From the NCBI RefSeq assembly GCF_003573695.1, contig NC_039359.1, forward strand, positions 116,443,849-116,507,848: a stretch of 64,000 nucleotides of DNA, read 5' to 3'. This document shows positions 45,557 to 57,151 of the stretch, in pieces; position 1 is the stretch's first letter, and each line of letters begins with the position of its first letter. Both the position numbers and the translations under genes were made by a program. This stretch comes from Papaver somniferum (taxonomy: Eukaryota > Streptophyta > Magnoliopsida > Ranunculales > Papaveraceae). Under the pieces are notes generated by a model, which did not search any database, was not told the origin of the DNA, and saw only the letters and a list, made by a program, of their open reading frames with translations.

Positions 45557-47441
45557 ATGGAAGCTACTCAAGTAGAATGTAAAAACAAGGAAGCAGCAGA
45601 AGTTACAAATGATAATACTAGTAGTAGTAGCAGTAGCTGGAGAAACCCCTCCATGATCGCTAATGAAATGATACGATTGTTTCTCTATTATTTCAATATA
45701 CCCAAGGCGTGCTACTTGGTTGAAGGTGAGTAGATGATTAAATTCTTTCCAAACTGATAGCTAGGTGGATGCATCTGGTTAGATCATTACGTTTTTATAG
45801 TTAGTCTGCATTAGACATAATTCTTGATTCTTGCTAAACTAATTACGACTTGTTTTTGTTTGGGGGATATATATGTCATGGAATATGGAATGCAGGAGTT
45901 ATCATCAGCCTTAACCTAGTTGAATATGGTGTGTTAGTATTGTTGATGACGTATCTCACAAGTATTTCCGGTTACTCACTCGTACGTGCTGTAGCGACCG
46001 TGAATATTTTTTCCTTCATCAGTGGGATACTGGCCATATTTGCAGAGTTATGTGCTTTACGGGTTGGATGTTACTTCATGGTGCAAGTCAACTCTATATC
46101 CTACATTCTGGTAACTGAAATTCTCCCTTTCCTTTCTCACATGTTAGTGTAAGTTACTGATTTTTCTATTACTACGTAGACATTCAAATGCAACTTATTA
46201 AGCTATGTAAGTTCATTTTTCAACAGGGATTAGTGGTTCTTCTTACGAATATTAAGCATCCCGGGTCATTTCAAGCCTTACATGGAGCATTATTTCTACT
46301 AGCAGTTGGGCACGGTATCCTTCTCTCGACATGTAAAGAAGAATTCATGAAAGATCAAATGAAGAAAGCCAGCCGAGTTCCTAACGAAGACGATGAAAAG
46401 AGAGACGAGATTCGTGCTACAATCTCTACAATGAGAACCAAGGTTGTAGGTTTTGGTTTGTCTAATTTGCTAGTAAATAAAAAAACTTGGAGAGATCAGA
46501 TTCTGATAAGTATATCTATCTTGTCCTGCACAACATTCTGTTTGTTTGCTTGGAAAGTTATACCAATCATTTCCTCCACTAGTTGTAGTTCGTCTCAATC
46601 CCCAAAGGATGAGGATGGAAACAAGGAAATAGCATTGAGCAGTAAGCGGTTACAATCCCAAGAGAATGAGGATGACCATTCCGAATATCATCCGAAAGAA
46701 GAAAACATGGAAACAGCATTGAGCAGTAATCAACAGAGTACTAGTCTCAGAAGCGCGGCTCCAATATGTTTCACATTCCTCGTGTATGGTATAGTTTGCT
46801 CAACAGGGGATACTTTCTTTCAGGACCAAGCAGGATCCGTGGACACGTCTAGTATGGGCGGGGATTATATGTCCGTTATGATGTTACAGATTATAACAAG
46901 AACTTCAAGATACGTTATCAATCATTTTGTTTGTTATGTTTTGTCTAAAAGAACAAGAACTGGAACACTTGCAATTTTGATTAGAATGGGGCTAGGGATG
47001 TTCTTTACTATTGTTACTTGTACAGTTGCTCAGTGGACAGAGGTTGTGAGATTGACTGCTATCAAGAACAACAATACGTTCAAAGTAAGCCCCGATGATG
47101 AAATCGCTCGTCCTGATATTCCAGTTGTCTTATTCATTCCTCAGTATATTGCACTGGGTTTCGTTACTGGGTTAGCAGGGGAAGGCCTCGAAGTTTTCTT
47201 CCAAAGTGAATATTCAGGTTGGATCAAGTATTGTGCAACGGCTATTACCGAAGCTTTGACCGGAATAGGATCCCTTCTCACTATGGTCTTAGTTTTTACT
47301 CAAGATATGAGTCGTATTGATCTCTTTTATCGATGTGTGGCCTTTATGTGCGTATTTAATTTTATCCCACTCTATTCTTTGGCCTCAACTTCTTATTACA
47401 GAAAGATTAAGATATGGAGGCTTTTAAAAGATGGGATGTAA
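45557..47441 (+). CDS. NPF (NRT1/PTR family)-like transporter, divergent, gene 1
   Basis: Three exons, all joining in frame: 45557-45725 (donor GAAG|GTGAGT), 45896-46110 (TGCAG|GAGTT; ATTCTG|GTAACT) and 46227-47441 (CAACAG|GGATTA). The product is 532 residues with several hydrophobic helices. The final exon has SLRSAAPICFTFLVYGIV, the TRTGTLAILIRMGLGMF loop-helix and a C-terminal block (ALGFVTGLAGEGLEVFFQSEY) that parallel NPF proteins. The proton-coupling EXXER motif of the first helix is absent (reads ISLNLVEYGVLVLLM), and the FGADQFD motif is replaced by STCKEEFMKDQM. NPF members move nitrate, peptides or metabolites across membranes; substrate cannot be assigned and activity is uncertain. 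Gene 2 is its tandem duplicate. Confidence 0.72.
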
Positions 47442-48240
47442 CTATTAACTAAGAGTTTGTTAATGAACCCAATTGGGATGATTTCATTGGGGAATGTGAT
47501 CGATTAATCTCATCCTTGGTATCATGTTAAGGGTGTCTTAAAAGTATAAAAAGCCTAAATTATTTTTTTTCTTATTTTCTTTTTATATCTTTTATATTTC
47601 TTTATATTTTTTTCAATTTTTTTTAAAACACCATCAACAAAGTCAGGGAAGACCTCTGAAATGATTTCTAGTCGGCATGGATAATTAACGAATACCATAT
47701 CGATCCAATCGGCACTGTATATATATATATCGAATACCATGTCAAACGTTTATGGTATTCTTCATCAACAAAAATCGTCTTGGTATTAATCACATAAACA
47801 ATGTCGACAGTTTATAGTGGGCATTGAAAAAAAAATCCATGTCAACTGCAGGGTTAAATTTTGGACACGATCGACATAATCGACCGTCATTTTTCTAAAT
47901 TATTTTTACAACTTTCGGCATTGAGTTCATCTGTTTCCATGCCGACTGTCTAAAATCGGCACAAAATTTTCCATTTTACCGTGCGACTCAGGAAAAATAA
48001 AATTAATAATTTTTCTGAGGATAATTAAATTTAAAAAAAAAGTTTAAAAAATTTAAACAAAATCGTTAAATTCATTTTAAGAAATTAAAAAAAACAGTTA
48101 ATATTTTTCTTAAAAGGTTAAAAAAAATAATTTAAGGTATTATGGAAAATATCTGGATAAGGGGTTATGAAAATTAATATCCCGTAATAAATTAAAAAAT
48201 AATATATTTTTTTAATGTTTTTATTTTGTTTTATTCCCCA
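47442..48240. other. 3' flank of NPF-like gene 1, AT-rich, with Athila-LTR-like words
   Basis: No gene. Between about 47640 and 47970 the words AGTCGGCATGG, ACTTTCGGCATTG and ATGCCGACTG appear, similar to the hairpin words of the Athila LTR, suggesting a diverged relative. 47560-47620 and 48000-48240 are simple A/T-rich sequence. Confidence 0.4.
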
Positions 48241-48244
48241 ATTG

Positions 48245-48365
48245 CGTGTTTTTTTTTGTCGTTTAAGAATTTGATGGTGCTAGCGAGTTTCGAACTCAGA
48301 TAACTAATATCACCACCCAATGATTTTAACACTGAAACTACTGTGACACCTGCCAATTGTGGGTT
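48245..48365 (-). mobile_element. Candidate tRNA-derived SINE
   Basis: On the minus strand, TGTCACAGTAGT resembles Pol III box A and GAGTTCGAAACTC resembles box B, about 60 bases apart. An A-run (plus-strand T9 at 48250) follows at the 3' end. The words match what is seen in tRNA-derived SINEs, but no target duplication was found. Confidence 0.35.
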
Positions 48366-48519
48366 CTTATAGGCCAAAGGGTGATTTGCAAATGATGCGC
48401 AAGAATGTGCATCGTTGAACTTTCATTCGTTTTGCGCCATAATGGTGCATCACTAATTCGCAAAGCCGCAACGATGATGTCTAAGGGTCACTCAAAGTAG
48501 ATCAAAGTATCGACGGGAT

Positions 48520-49550
48520 CTTTAAAACTGTTTTTAGATCTAAAGACATCTTGTGATAATCCATTGTTAACATACTCTGTTCTGTGCGTGATTGATCACA
48601 AGAGGATTCAAGTTTGTGTTGTGCAGGTTATTTAAAAAGGAAATTGATGAAGACAAGAAAATTTTTCTTATTAGCTTTCGTATCTCGTGTTATGGCACAC
48701 ATCTTGATCGGCTGGGTTCCCACTAGATCTTGTTTATCTTTGATAGAGATTGTGATTATCTAGTTGATAAGATCGGCATCACTTTATAGTTTCTCTTTGA
48801 GTTATATATTGTTTGATTGTGGAAATTGATTATTTCGATAATTAAGATTCCGATTATCTAACCAGATAAAGGAGTTTATTAGATTAAACATAAGAGTCTT
48901 TGTCGACGACTCAACATATCTTTTCTTAAATTGAATAAAGTGGTTACCAAACAGATTTGTTCCTTTACTGTTTGAAATACGATTAACAGGAGTTGGGTAC
49001 ATAAAGACTTTACTTGGTAAAACAACTTGAAAGAGTGATTTCTGTTTGAAATACGATTAACAGGAGTTGAGTACATAAAGACTTTACTTGGTAAAGCAAC
49101 TTGCAATAGTGATATCTATCTTGAGATTCATGTGCGTCACTAAAAGGTTGAAGACGCAGAGATATTAGGGGTAGTATACTTGGTCTCAACTATACGAAGT
49201 TGGTTTTTGTTCTTTATATAGCGACTTAATTCTGAGAGTATTCAAAACTGGACTAGGTCCTGGGATTTTTCTGCATTTGCGGTTTTCTCGTTAACAAAAT
49301 CTTGTTGTGTCATTTACTTTACTTCCGCATTACAATTGTCTTACTATAATTAAGTAAATTACACTTGTACGTTAATCCTGATCACTTGACTTTAATCCTA
49401 TAGTCAATCGGTCTTGTACCGTAACTATTGTCAAGTGAATATGAAGTTGTCATATTGTCCCGACTTTTTCCATGGACGATCACACTTGGTATCGCACTTA
49501 TAAGTTGAATCGAAAAAATTGTGGTGTATTTGGGTACCCTCGTCTTTTCA
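48520..49550 (+). repeat. Copia LTR-like fragment or solo LTR
   Basis: CTGCATTTGCGGTTTTCTCG followed by TTAACAAAATCTTG (49272-49305) and the preceding GGACTAGGTCCTGG are the complement of a stretch in the copia LTRs at 9165 and 15323. This is therefore a related LTR in opposite orientation. A 72-bp tandem duplication (GAAATACGATTAACAGGAGT) lies at about 48972-49108. Ends are approximate and no target duplication was resolved. Confidence 0.55.
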
Positions 49551-49683
49551 GTTTAGACTTCACCGCTCGGTAGAAACTAGACCTCGCATGGCTAAGTGGA
49601 AAATTTGCCACTTTGTCATGCCCATAATAGGTGCAATGCAAAAGTGGCAAACTCATGGCTTTGCCATGCCCATAGAAACCTGT

Positions 49684-49797
49684 CTAATATAAGTACTTTC
49701 CAAATTGGCCATTTACTCATGACTCAAAGAATCTTATTCGTTCCACATTTGCACTGCTTGGAAATAATGATCACAAGTAAGTTTTAATTTATATGTC
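49684..49797 (+). promoter_or_regulatory. Duplicated promoter block of NPF-like gene 2, separated from its gene by insertions
   Basis: Matches the promoter block of gene 1 (CCAAATTGGCCAT...TCTTATTCGTTCCAC...CTGCTTGG). The continuation of the same region is found at 50577-50632 and 53858 onward, so the solo LTR and the LINE are insertions into this promoter region. Confidence 0.6.
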
Positions 49798-50571
49798 TGT
49801 AGTTGTAGAAAGTAATACATAATACATCTAACATTCAAGTTGAAGTAATTGCAAGATAAGTAAGTAAAGAAACACATAAAAACACAAGATGTATGTGGTT
49901 CGGCATGATTACGTCCTATGTCCACGGGGTGAAAGGATGAATGTTAATACTTCCCAAAGGTTTTAAGGATGAAAGCTCTAAACAATACTTAGTCTCTCTC
50001 CTTACTCACACTTACAACAACCTTTTTTTTTCTCAACACAAGGGTTGTGTATTTATAAGATGGGATATACATATAACAAGATTACAGTTTTGGTCCTATC
50101 GAGTCTTATTATATCAACAAGACACATACAAGGGTCTTATTCTATCAACTTTGCAGATCCTATCAGGTGATCGCTGATGTCTTCTCCCGATGCTCAATAC
50201 CCGACTCTATATTCACCCGAAGAGTATACCTTTCGATATATCATCGCCCGATACAAAATGTCTCGTCTGATGTAAATTCGTTACCCGATCTGATCCTGTT
50301 GTCCTTCTGACTTCGGGTCCACCATGAATTGACTCTTCTACTCCCCACGCGTGCTTTGTCATTAACATTTAATGCCACATCTCCTGATACACGCCACACT
50401 GTTGGATCCAGCCCATGCTTCACACATGTTCGCTTCTCATGTGATGTGGTAGATTTCTCTTTTATTGTGTCGAGGCCGAGGAGTTGATTCTATGCTTCTC
50501 CCCGATCAATCTTTGGGTACATTCAATCTTGAGATGATGCCACCTCCATCCGCAGATAATTAGCTATTACA
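49798..50571. mobile_element. Solo LTR with ATGTC target duplication
   Basis: 774 bp, TG...CA ends (TGTAGTTGTAG...GCTATTACA), flanked by ATGTC at 49793-49797 and 50572-50576. It contains the phrase ATGTGGTTCGGCATGATTACG with GTCCACGGGG, common in plant LTRs. No internal region is present, as expected after LTR-LTR recombination. Confidence 0.8.
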
Positions 50572-50632
50572 ATGTCAATGCTCCTTGAAGTATGTCCTTA
50601 TCATTAACGCCCACCTTCAATATTGTATTGGA

Positions 50633-53600
50633 GATTAAGCTTTAAAAACTGCAAATCAAGTTCTCAGAGAATGGCAAGACATTGAAGAAAAATTCTGGAA
50701 GACAAAAAGCAGAGATCAATTCATCAAATTGGGGAATAAGAGTACAAGTTATTTCCATAAAACTACAAAATGCAGATTAAGAAGAAACAAGATAGATTCT
50801 ATACAAGACAGTACTGAAAATTCAATTGAGGATTACCAAGAAATAAAACAATGTTTCACCAACCATTTTTCTAAGATGGCTACTGCTAAATCTCCTGACA
50901 TGAACCCTGAAATCATTAACCTCATCCCTACAATTGTCACCAATATTGATAACAACATTCTCAACAGAATTCCTGAAAATCATGAAGTCAAAGTTATTCT
51001 TTTTAGCATGGCCAAAGATAAAGCTCCAGGTCCAGATGGTTTTTCACCAAACTTCTTCCAAGCCAACTGGGATATTGTAGGAGAAGACTTAGTTAAAATG
51101 GTACAACATTTCTTCAAGTCTGGGCATCTTCTCAAAGAAATGAATTCCACTTTTATATCCCTGATACCAAAAATTGAAAACCCAACTTGCCCCGACCACT
51201 TCAAACCCACTAGTCTCTGCAACACCACCTACAAAATAATATCCAAACTTCTAGCTCAAAGAATGAAACCCCTTCTCAACAAAATCATATCTCCCTACCA
51301 GTCTGCCTTTATACCTGGAAGACAAATTGTTGATAATATAGATATAGCCCATGAAATTATTCACTACATGAGAACAAGAAGTGGTCTCAAAGGCAATAAA
51401 GGAACCATGGGGATCAAGATTGATATGGCTAAATCTTTTGATAGAGTGGATTGAAATTTTTTTCATACCATTATGACTAAAATTGGCTTTGACTCTGAAT
51501 GGTGTAACAAAATTATGCAGTGCATCTCCACTACTTCTTCAGTTGTCCCGATAAATGGTTCCCCTGATAAATTCTTTAATCCCTCTAGAGGTCTCAGACA
51601 AGGGGATCCTCTATACCCATACTTATTTCTTTTCTTCATGGAAGCTTTGTCCAGAACTTTATCTCATGCTGAAGACTTGGGCATCATCTCTGGAGTAAAA
51701 ATCTGCAAGAATGCTCCATCTATAAACCATCTTCTTTTTGTTGATGACTGTATGGTATTCTGCAAAGCAAATCCTACTGAAGCCCAAAACCTCAAGGACA
51801 TCCTCAACATCTTTGGAGATACTTCTGGTCAACTCATCAACTTCAGCAAATCTGGTATCTTCTTCAGCAAGGACACTGACCCAGCACTAATGCTTCATAT
51901 CTGCAATCTGCTAGGAGTTCAAGCTCTCCCACTAAATGACAAATGTTTAAGCTCTCCTCTATTTACTCACAGAAGCAAAATCCAATCTTTCAAACCAGGA
52001 GTGGATAAGATGAAGAGAAATCTGTCAAGTTGGAAGAATTCCCCTCTAAATCCAGCTGGAAGAGAAGTTATAATAAAATATGTCACCTCCACAGCCAGCA
52101 TTTATCAAATGAACTGCTTCAGAATACCTAAGCAAACTTGTCAAGATATGAACAACTTACAAAGAGATTTCTTTTGGGGAAAAAATCTGGAACACCCCAC
52201 TGGGTTCTACCCAAAAGTTTGGACAGCTATATGCAAACCAAAGGATCTTGGTGGATTAGGGTTCATGAATATGGAACTCTTCAATAGTGCCATGATAACA
52301 AAAATAGGATGGAGGCTGGAAAAGGATAAGGACCCTCTCTGGTACAAATTGATGGATGTCAAATACTTATTTGGGAGAAATGTTCTAAACATGAATACCA
52401 AAGCCAAAGATGGAGACTCATGGATTTGTAAAGGGGTTCTTGAAGGAATTCAGAATATACAACACCACTGTATCTGGAGAATAGGCAATGGTAACAAAAT
52501 CAAAATCTGGGAGGACCTTTGGATACCTGACTCAACTGACAACCTCACAAAGCCTGCACACTGCCCCACTGATATACGGCTGCTTGCTCATTTAATGACA
52601 GATCAAAAGGAATGGAATTTTCAACTCATTCAACAAATTTTCAGTCCTGGTACTGCTCAAATCATTAGTGACCTTGTTATCCACTCCAGAGAAGAAGACA
52701 ACATGCACTGGAAACTCAACAACACATGAAAATTCTCTGTTAAAGCTTTGTACAAAGCCAAAATAGAGAACCTGTATAAAAATGATCATACAACAAGAAA
52801 CTGGGGAGCTATATGGAACTTGGAAGTGGCACCAACCATTAAAATCTTTATCTGGAAATGCGCTCATGAAATCCTCCCAAATAATGCTAAAACTGCAAGC
52901 ATTCTCCACTATATTGATCCCATATGCAAAATATGCAATAGTGGGGAGGAGACAATGACACATATGTTCCTCAACTGCCCTGCTGCCACTGAGGTTTGGA
53001 ATCACATGTTAGGTGGAAATCATGGCCTTTTTGATCACCAAACTCCTTTCATGGATTGGTTCAATAGTTGGTTTCAAAATGCTAGCTGCAGTGACAATAC
53101 CTGCACTTATGCAACCACTTGCTGGTTCATATGGAAGGATAGATGTGATCTAGTTTTCCAAAACTCTACTCCAAATGCTAAGAATACAATTCTCAGTATA
53201 CAACAACATCTATGTGATCATAACAGAATCCACACTTTGCCCTACCATGCTCTGAATAGTACTCAGGGGCATACTTATGATACTGATCCCCATAGAACAA
53301 CAACAGGAAATTATGTCGGGATCCCTCCTCAAAAGCAGACTTTTGGTTTCTTAATCAAAATCTGCACTATTCAGGATCCTAACACTTATTAGTTCTTCTC
53401 AGCACTAACTATCACTGATTTTGCAGGAAACTATGTTGATAGCAGAGGACACACAGGTCAATGGGGAGCAGGAGGAGCAGACTTAGCGTTTGAGTGGGCA
53501 GAGAAAAAGCAGCACATGAACATTGAAATACAAGCTGAAACCAATGAAATTGTAGAACACTTCAATGCTCTCTATCTCAAAGCTATAAAGGGAAGATTCA

Positions 53601-53815
53601 GCAGGAACTATCATAAGGAAAAACAAACATTGAGTGAAGCAACAGTCTTAAATGTAAAACTTGTATCTTTTGTTTTAATGGGTCTTAAACTTCTTCATAG
53701 AACCCAAAATCTCCAAGCTCTAAACTTGGCTATTACTTGTAAGAATTTTAGCAGTGGATCTGATGTTTTTCAAAAGAATGACACCACTAGCATTGCTATC
53801 GATTTATTATCTTAG
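50633..53815 (+). pseudogene. LINE reverse transcriptase with zf-RVT and RNase H, three nonsense codons
   Basis: One frame runs through the whole element. Linker words (YFHKTTKCRLRRNKID) are followed by the reverse transcriptase: KDKAPGPDGFSPNFF, LISLIPKIE-like strand, SPYQSAFIPGRQIVDN, IDMAKSFDRVD, RGLRQGDPLYPYLF and the catalytic box LFVDDCMVF (usual FADD). A thumb region with GGLGFMNMELFNSAM, the zf-RVT (IFIWKCAHEILPNN...CKICNSGEETMTHMF) and an RNase H remnant (ITDFAGNYVDSRG) follow. Stops at 51452 (TGA), 52727 (TGA) and 53390 (TAG) each sit where Trp is plausible. No frameshift was noticed. The product would copy its own RNA at a nicked target; this copy is dead. Confidence 0.88.
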
Positions 53816-53843
53816 GCTCTCCCTTAAAAAATAAAAATAAAAA
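50633..53843 (+). mobile_element. L1-type LINE, 5' truncated
   Basis: 3211 bp with an A-rich tail (AAAAAATAAAAATAAAAAA), flanked by a perfect 14-base duplication AATATTGTATTGGA at 50619-50632 and 53844-53857. It starts in the linker between endonuclease and reverse transcriptase, so the endonuclease is lost. It sits in the promoter region of NPF-like gene 2. Confidence 0.92.
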
Positions 53844-55321
53844 AATATTGTATTGGATAATTATTACCTAGATTTCAGTTCTTACAATTGACTCTGCACT
53901 TGTACTTGGAATCTGCCAAGTGGAATGCAAAGTTCGTTTACTTATGGCTTTAATTATGTTCAGCATTGGGGCAGTTTTGCTCCCGGGTAACTTGAGCTAC
54001 AATTGGTCTATTTTAGTAAGTTTTATGTCTAGTCAAGGCTATCATTAAAACCTCCCTCCTCGAGATCAGATACCTAGACGTGCATATAATTAGTGGTGGA
54101 ACTAGTTTACTGCCACTATACCATTTTACGGATTGTACTAGCTAGGAACCTAGGACCACGTATAATATTTTATTTTTCTGATAAACTACGTATAATATAT
54201 TCCACAAGTGATGAATACAGTAATTGCTTAAAATATTGTGTTAAAATGAGATATCATCTCGGGAGATAAAATGGGACCAAAGTATGAGTCAAAATCTAGA
54301 CTGCAAATTGTACACAATCTAAATTTTAGATTTAGAAATAGTGTACTCATTGATGGATTACTAATTAATAACACGTTAGACTGGTATTTTAGTCTACCTT
54401 GTTTTTGGTGTATATAATACCTACCTGCATGAGGTTGAGCACAAGCCGTTGCAGTATGGAAGCTACTCAAATAGAATGCAGAAAGAAGGAAGCAGCGGCA
54501 AAAGTTGCCAGTGATAATACTAGTACCAGCCGGAGAAACACCTCCATGATCGCTAATGAAATGAGAAGATTGTTTCTCTATTATTTCAATATACCCAAGG
54601 CGTGCTACTTGGTTGAAAGTGAGTAGATGGTTAAATTCTTTCCAGGTCGGAACTGATAGCTAGGTATCCGTGTATGGTTAGATGGATCGCTACTTTTATA
54701 GTAACATAGTTAGTCTTGCAATTGTTATTATTCTCGCTAAACTAACCACGTCTTTGTTTTTGGTTTGGGATACATATGTCATGGAATGCAGGTGTTATCT
54801 TCGGCCTTGCTCTAGTTGAATATGGTGTGTTGTTTTTGTTGATGACATATCTCACCGGTGTATTCAAGTACTCACCCGTACGTGCAGCAGCGACGGTGAA
54901 CATATTTGCCTTCATCAGTGGGATACTAGCCATATTTGCAGAGTTATGTAAATTAAGGGTTGGATGTTACCTCATGGTGCAGGTCAACTGTATATCCTAC
55001 ATTCTGGTAAATGATCGAATATTTTCCTTTCCTTGACCGTACGTTAAAGTTATCACAAAATTTCTATTTCTATTAAGGGTGCACAGGAACTGAACCGAAA
55101 ACCCGGCCCGGCCCGGAACCGGTGGAACTGTACCCATTTTTGTACCGAATCGAGGAAAGGGTACAAGTACCGGTCCAAAAGATAGGAACAGAGGCTAAGG
55201 AGATACAGGTACACGATCTTATATAGGTCCCGTACCGTCCCGGACTGAATGTACCGAAAAAATTTATCCGCTATATTTAGGAGTAGTAAACTGATAATAG
55301 CCATTGGATTTAGGGGTGGTA

Positions 55322-55331
55322 GGTATATATA
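55322..55331 (+). promoter_or_regulatory. TATA box candidate of the carried HMA gene
   Basis: GGTATATATAG about 240 bases upstream of the HMA start codon, followed by a CTAGGGTTTCTC leader-like segment; both lie inside the transposon. Confidence 0.45.
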
Positions 55332-55562
55332 GAACATAAGGCTAGGGTTTCTCTTTTTGTTTTTTCCCGTCTTCTCTCTGAGAAGGAAATTTTTGCTTAG
55401 TTAGAAGGGAGCCCCGCAGAGAGCAGCAAGCAAACATTTATTTCCTGCCTGCTTTCTAATTAGTTCAATTGCTGCTCATTCTAAAGGGAAAAAAAAAAGC
55501 AAGAAAGAAAAGAAGAGTACCCGAATCAACTATACTGAAAAGCTAGCAGCCCGGCACCAACC

Positions 55563-56034
55563 ATGTCCAATATGAAAGTACGTATAATTTCTTATACTGA
55601 ATGAGTAATCTTATATATCTCTTGAAGGTGAAAATCACACATAATTATATAAATTTGCAGAAGAAAGCAGTAATGAAGGTGGGCATGAAGACTCCAGAGG
55701 ACAAGATAGATATCATGAAGGTTGTTGCTAAGCTCAAGGGTATGTGCTCTGTACTTCGACGCCTGCTACCTGAGTACCTGTAACAACATTTAGTTCTTGC
55801 TTTATGTTTCTTTTTCTTTTCCAATTGATTCATATTTACAAGTATATGAATGCAGGAGTTGAACATGTAACCTTGGACGGTGAGAGACAAAAACCAACGG
55901 TGATCGGAGAGGTGAATCCTTGTCTGATTGCGAAGAAGGTTGGTAAGTCTGGGAAGGGGAAGTCAGTTGACCTTCTTGAAGTTAAGACTGGAAGGAGCAT
56001 TCAAGAGCATTCATTGATAAAAACAAGTTTTTAA
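55563..56034 (+). CDS. HMA (heavy-metal-associated) domain protein carried by the TIR element
   Basis: Three exons with canonical sites: 55563-55577 (AAA|GTACGT), 55661-55739 (TTGCAG|AAG; AAGG|GTATGT) and 55856-56034 (ATGCAG|GAG). The 273 bases encode 90 residues, open throughout. The product starts MSNMKKKAVMKVGMKTPEDK, then IMKVVAKLKGVEHVTLDGE, TVIGEVNPCLIAKKV and VDLLEVKTG, the beta-alpha-beta-beta-alpha-beta layout of HMA/HIPP-like proteins. The metal-binding CXXC is absent (MKTPED in its place), and there is no C-terminal CaaX box. Related CXXC-less HMA proteins are common in plants; copper binding is unlikely. Introns show that genomic DNA, not cDNA, was captured. Confidence 0.78.
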
Positions 56035-56554
56035 CGACAAATTTTTGCTCAGGTTTTGAACAGGATTTTTTTTGTCTGGAACCGAGACAAGTACCAGAAC
56101 CGTACCTGGTACCTCACGTGTACCGAATGATACCGGAACCGAAATACAGAATACAGGTACCGGTCCAAAATTTTGGAACCGAGATTAGGGAAGTACATGT
56201 ACTCGGCCTCGGCAAAAACCGACCGAACCGTATCGTGTGCACCCTTAATTTCTACGGAGAACATGTGGTAAATATTTCTTTAATTTCTTGCTCAGATGCA
56301 ACTTATTAAATCATGTAAGTTCATTTTTCAACAGGCATTAGTGGTTCTTCTTAAGAATTTTACACCCAAGTCAATCAAAACCTTGCATGGATCATTATTT
56401 CTACTAGCAGTAGGCCATGGTGTCTTTCTGTCGACATGTATCGAAGAATTCTTGAAATCCCAAATGAAGCAAGCCAGGCGAGTGTCTAACCAAGATGATG
56501 AAAAGAGAGACGATGTTCGTTCTACGATTTCTATGATGAGAGCCAAGATTGTAG

Positions 56555-57151
56555 CAGGACCGTTTCTGAGAAAATTTTGCCCTGAAGCGAATTTTTTTGT
56601 TATGCCCCTAATTTTTTTTTTTGTTTGCACTACTCTAATAATAAAAGATAATTATTTTGTTATCTTAACATCTAAAAAAATACTTATAAAGTTTGTGAAT
56701 TTTTTTTATTTAGACGCAGACTCTATGCGAATACAGACCCCCTAATGCAAATCATCGTAAATTAATCAATAAGAAAATTACAATTAAGATTATATCAAAA
56801 TTTCCAAAACTTCAAAGCTCTAACTCTTTTTGGAATTAGATAGAAAGGGAAATGAAAAGGAATTATTCAGATAGTTTAATCAATTAGTGAAAGATTCAAT
56901 ACAATTGGTAAAAGGAAAAAAAAAAAAAAAAGAACTATGTGTCAACGGGAGGAAAATATTTATCAGAAAATCCCAAGACGTTTTATTCAATTGAACATTT
57001 GCCCTTTATATATTAATGTAGTTTCAAGAATAATTCCCTATATAATTATTTTCTTAAGAAATACCCCCAACACAAAACCAGGCATCTGATGCCCCTGGGC
57101 CTTGCTGCACTAGACTGGGCCTTTCTCTGATTCCCCTTTGGGGCCGGCCCT
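56555..57151. mobile_element. hAT-like non-autonomous insertion in NPF-like gene 2
   Basis: 597 bp, starts CAGGACCG and ends CCGGCCCT(G), flanked by the eight-base repeat GATTGTAG (56547-56554 and 57152-57159). The uninterrupted order is still seen in gene 1 (AAGGTTGTAGGTTTTGG). CAGGG...CCCTG-type ends and an 8-bp duplication are hAT characters. No ORF; A-runs and AT-rich centre. Confidence 0.8.

Larger units (their letters stand above)
55077..56244. mobile_element. TIR transposon carrying a complete HMA gene (Pack-type)
   Basis: 1168 bp in intron 2 of NPF-like gene 2. Ends are GGGTGCACA and TGTGCACCC, flanked by TTAA on both sides (55073-55076, 56245-56248); TTA would fit as a three-base duplication too. 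Subterminal zones on both sides share direct repeats (GTACCGGTCCAAAA at 55166-55180 and 56157-56171; GTACCGAAT). No transposase. The centre is a host-like gene with TATA box and introns. Confidence 0.75.
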
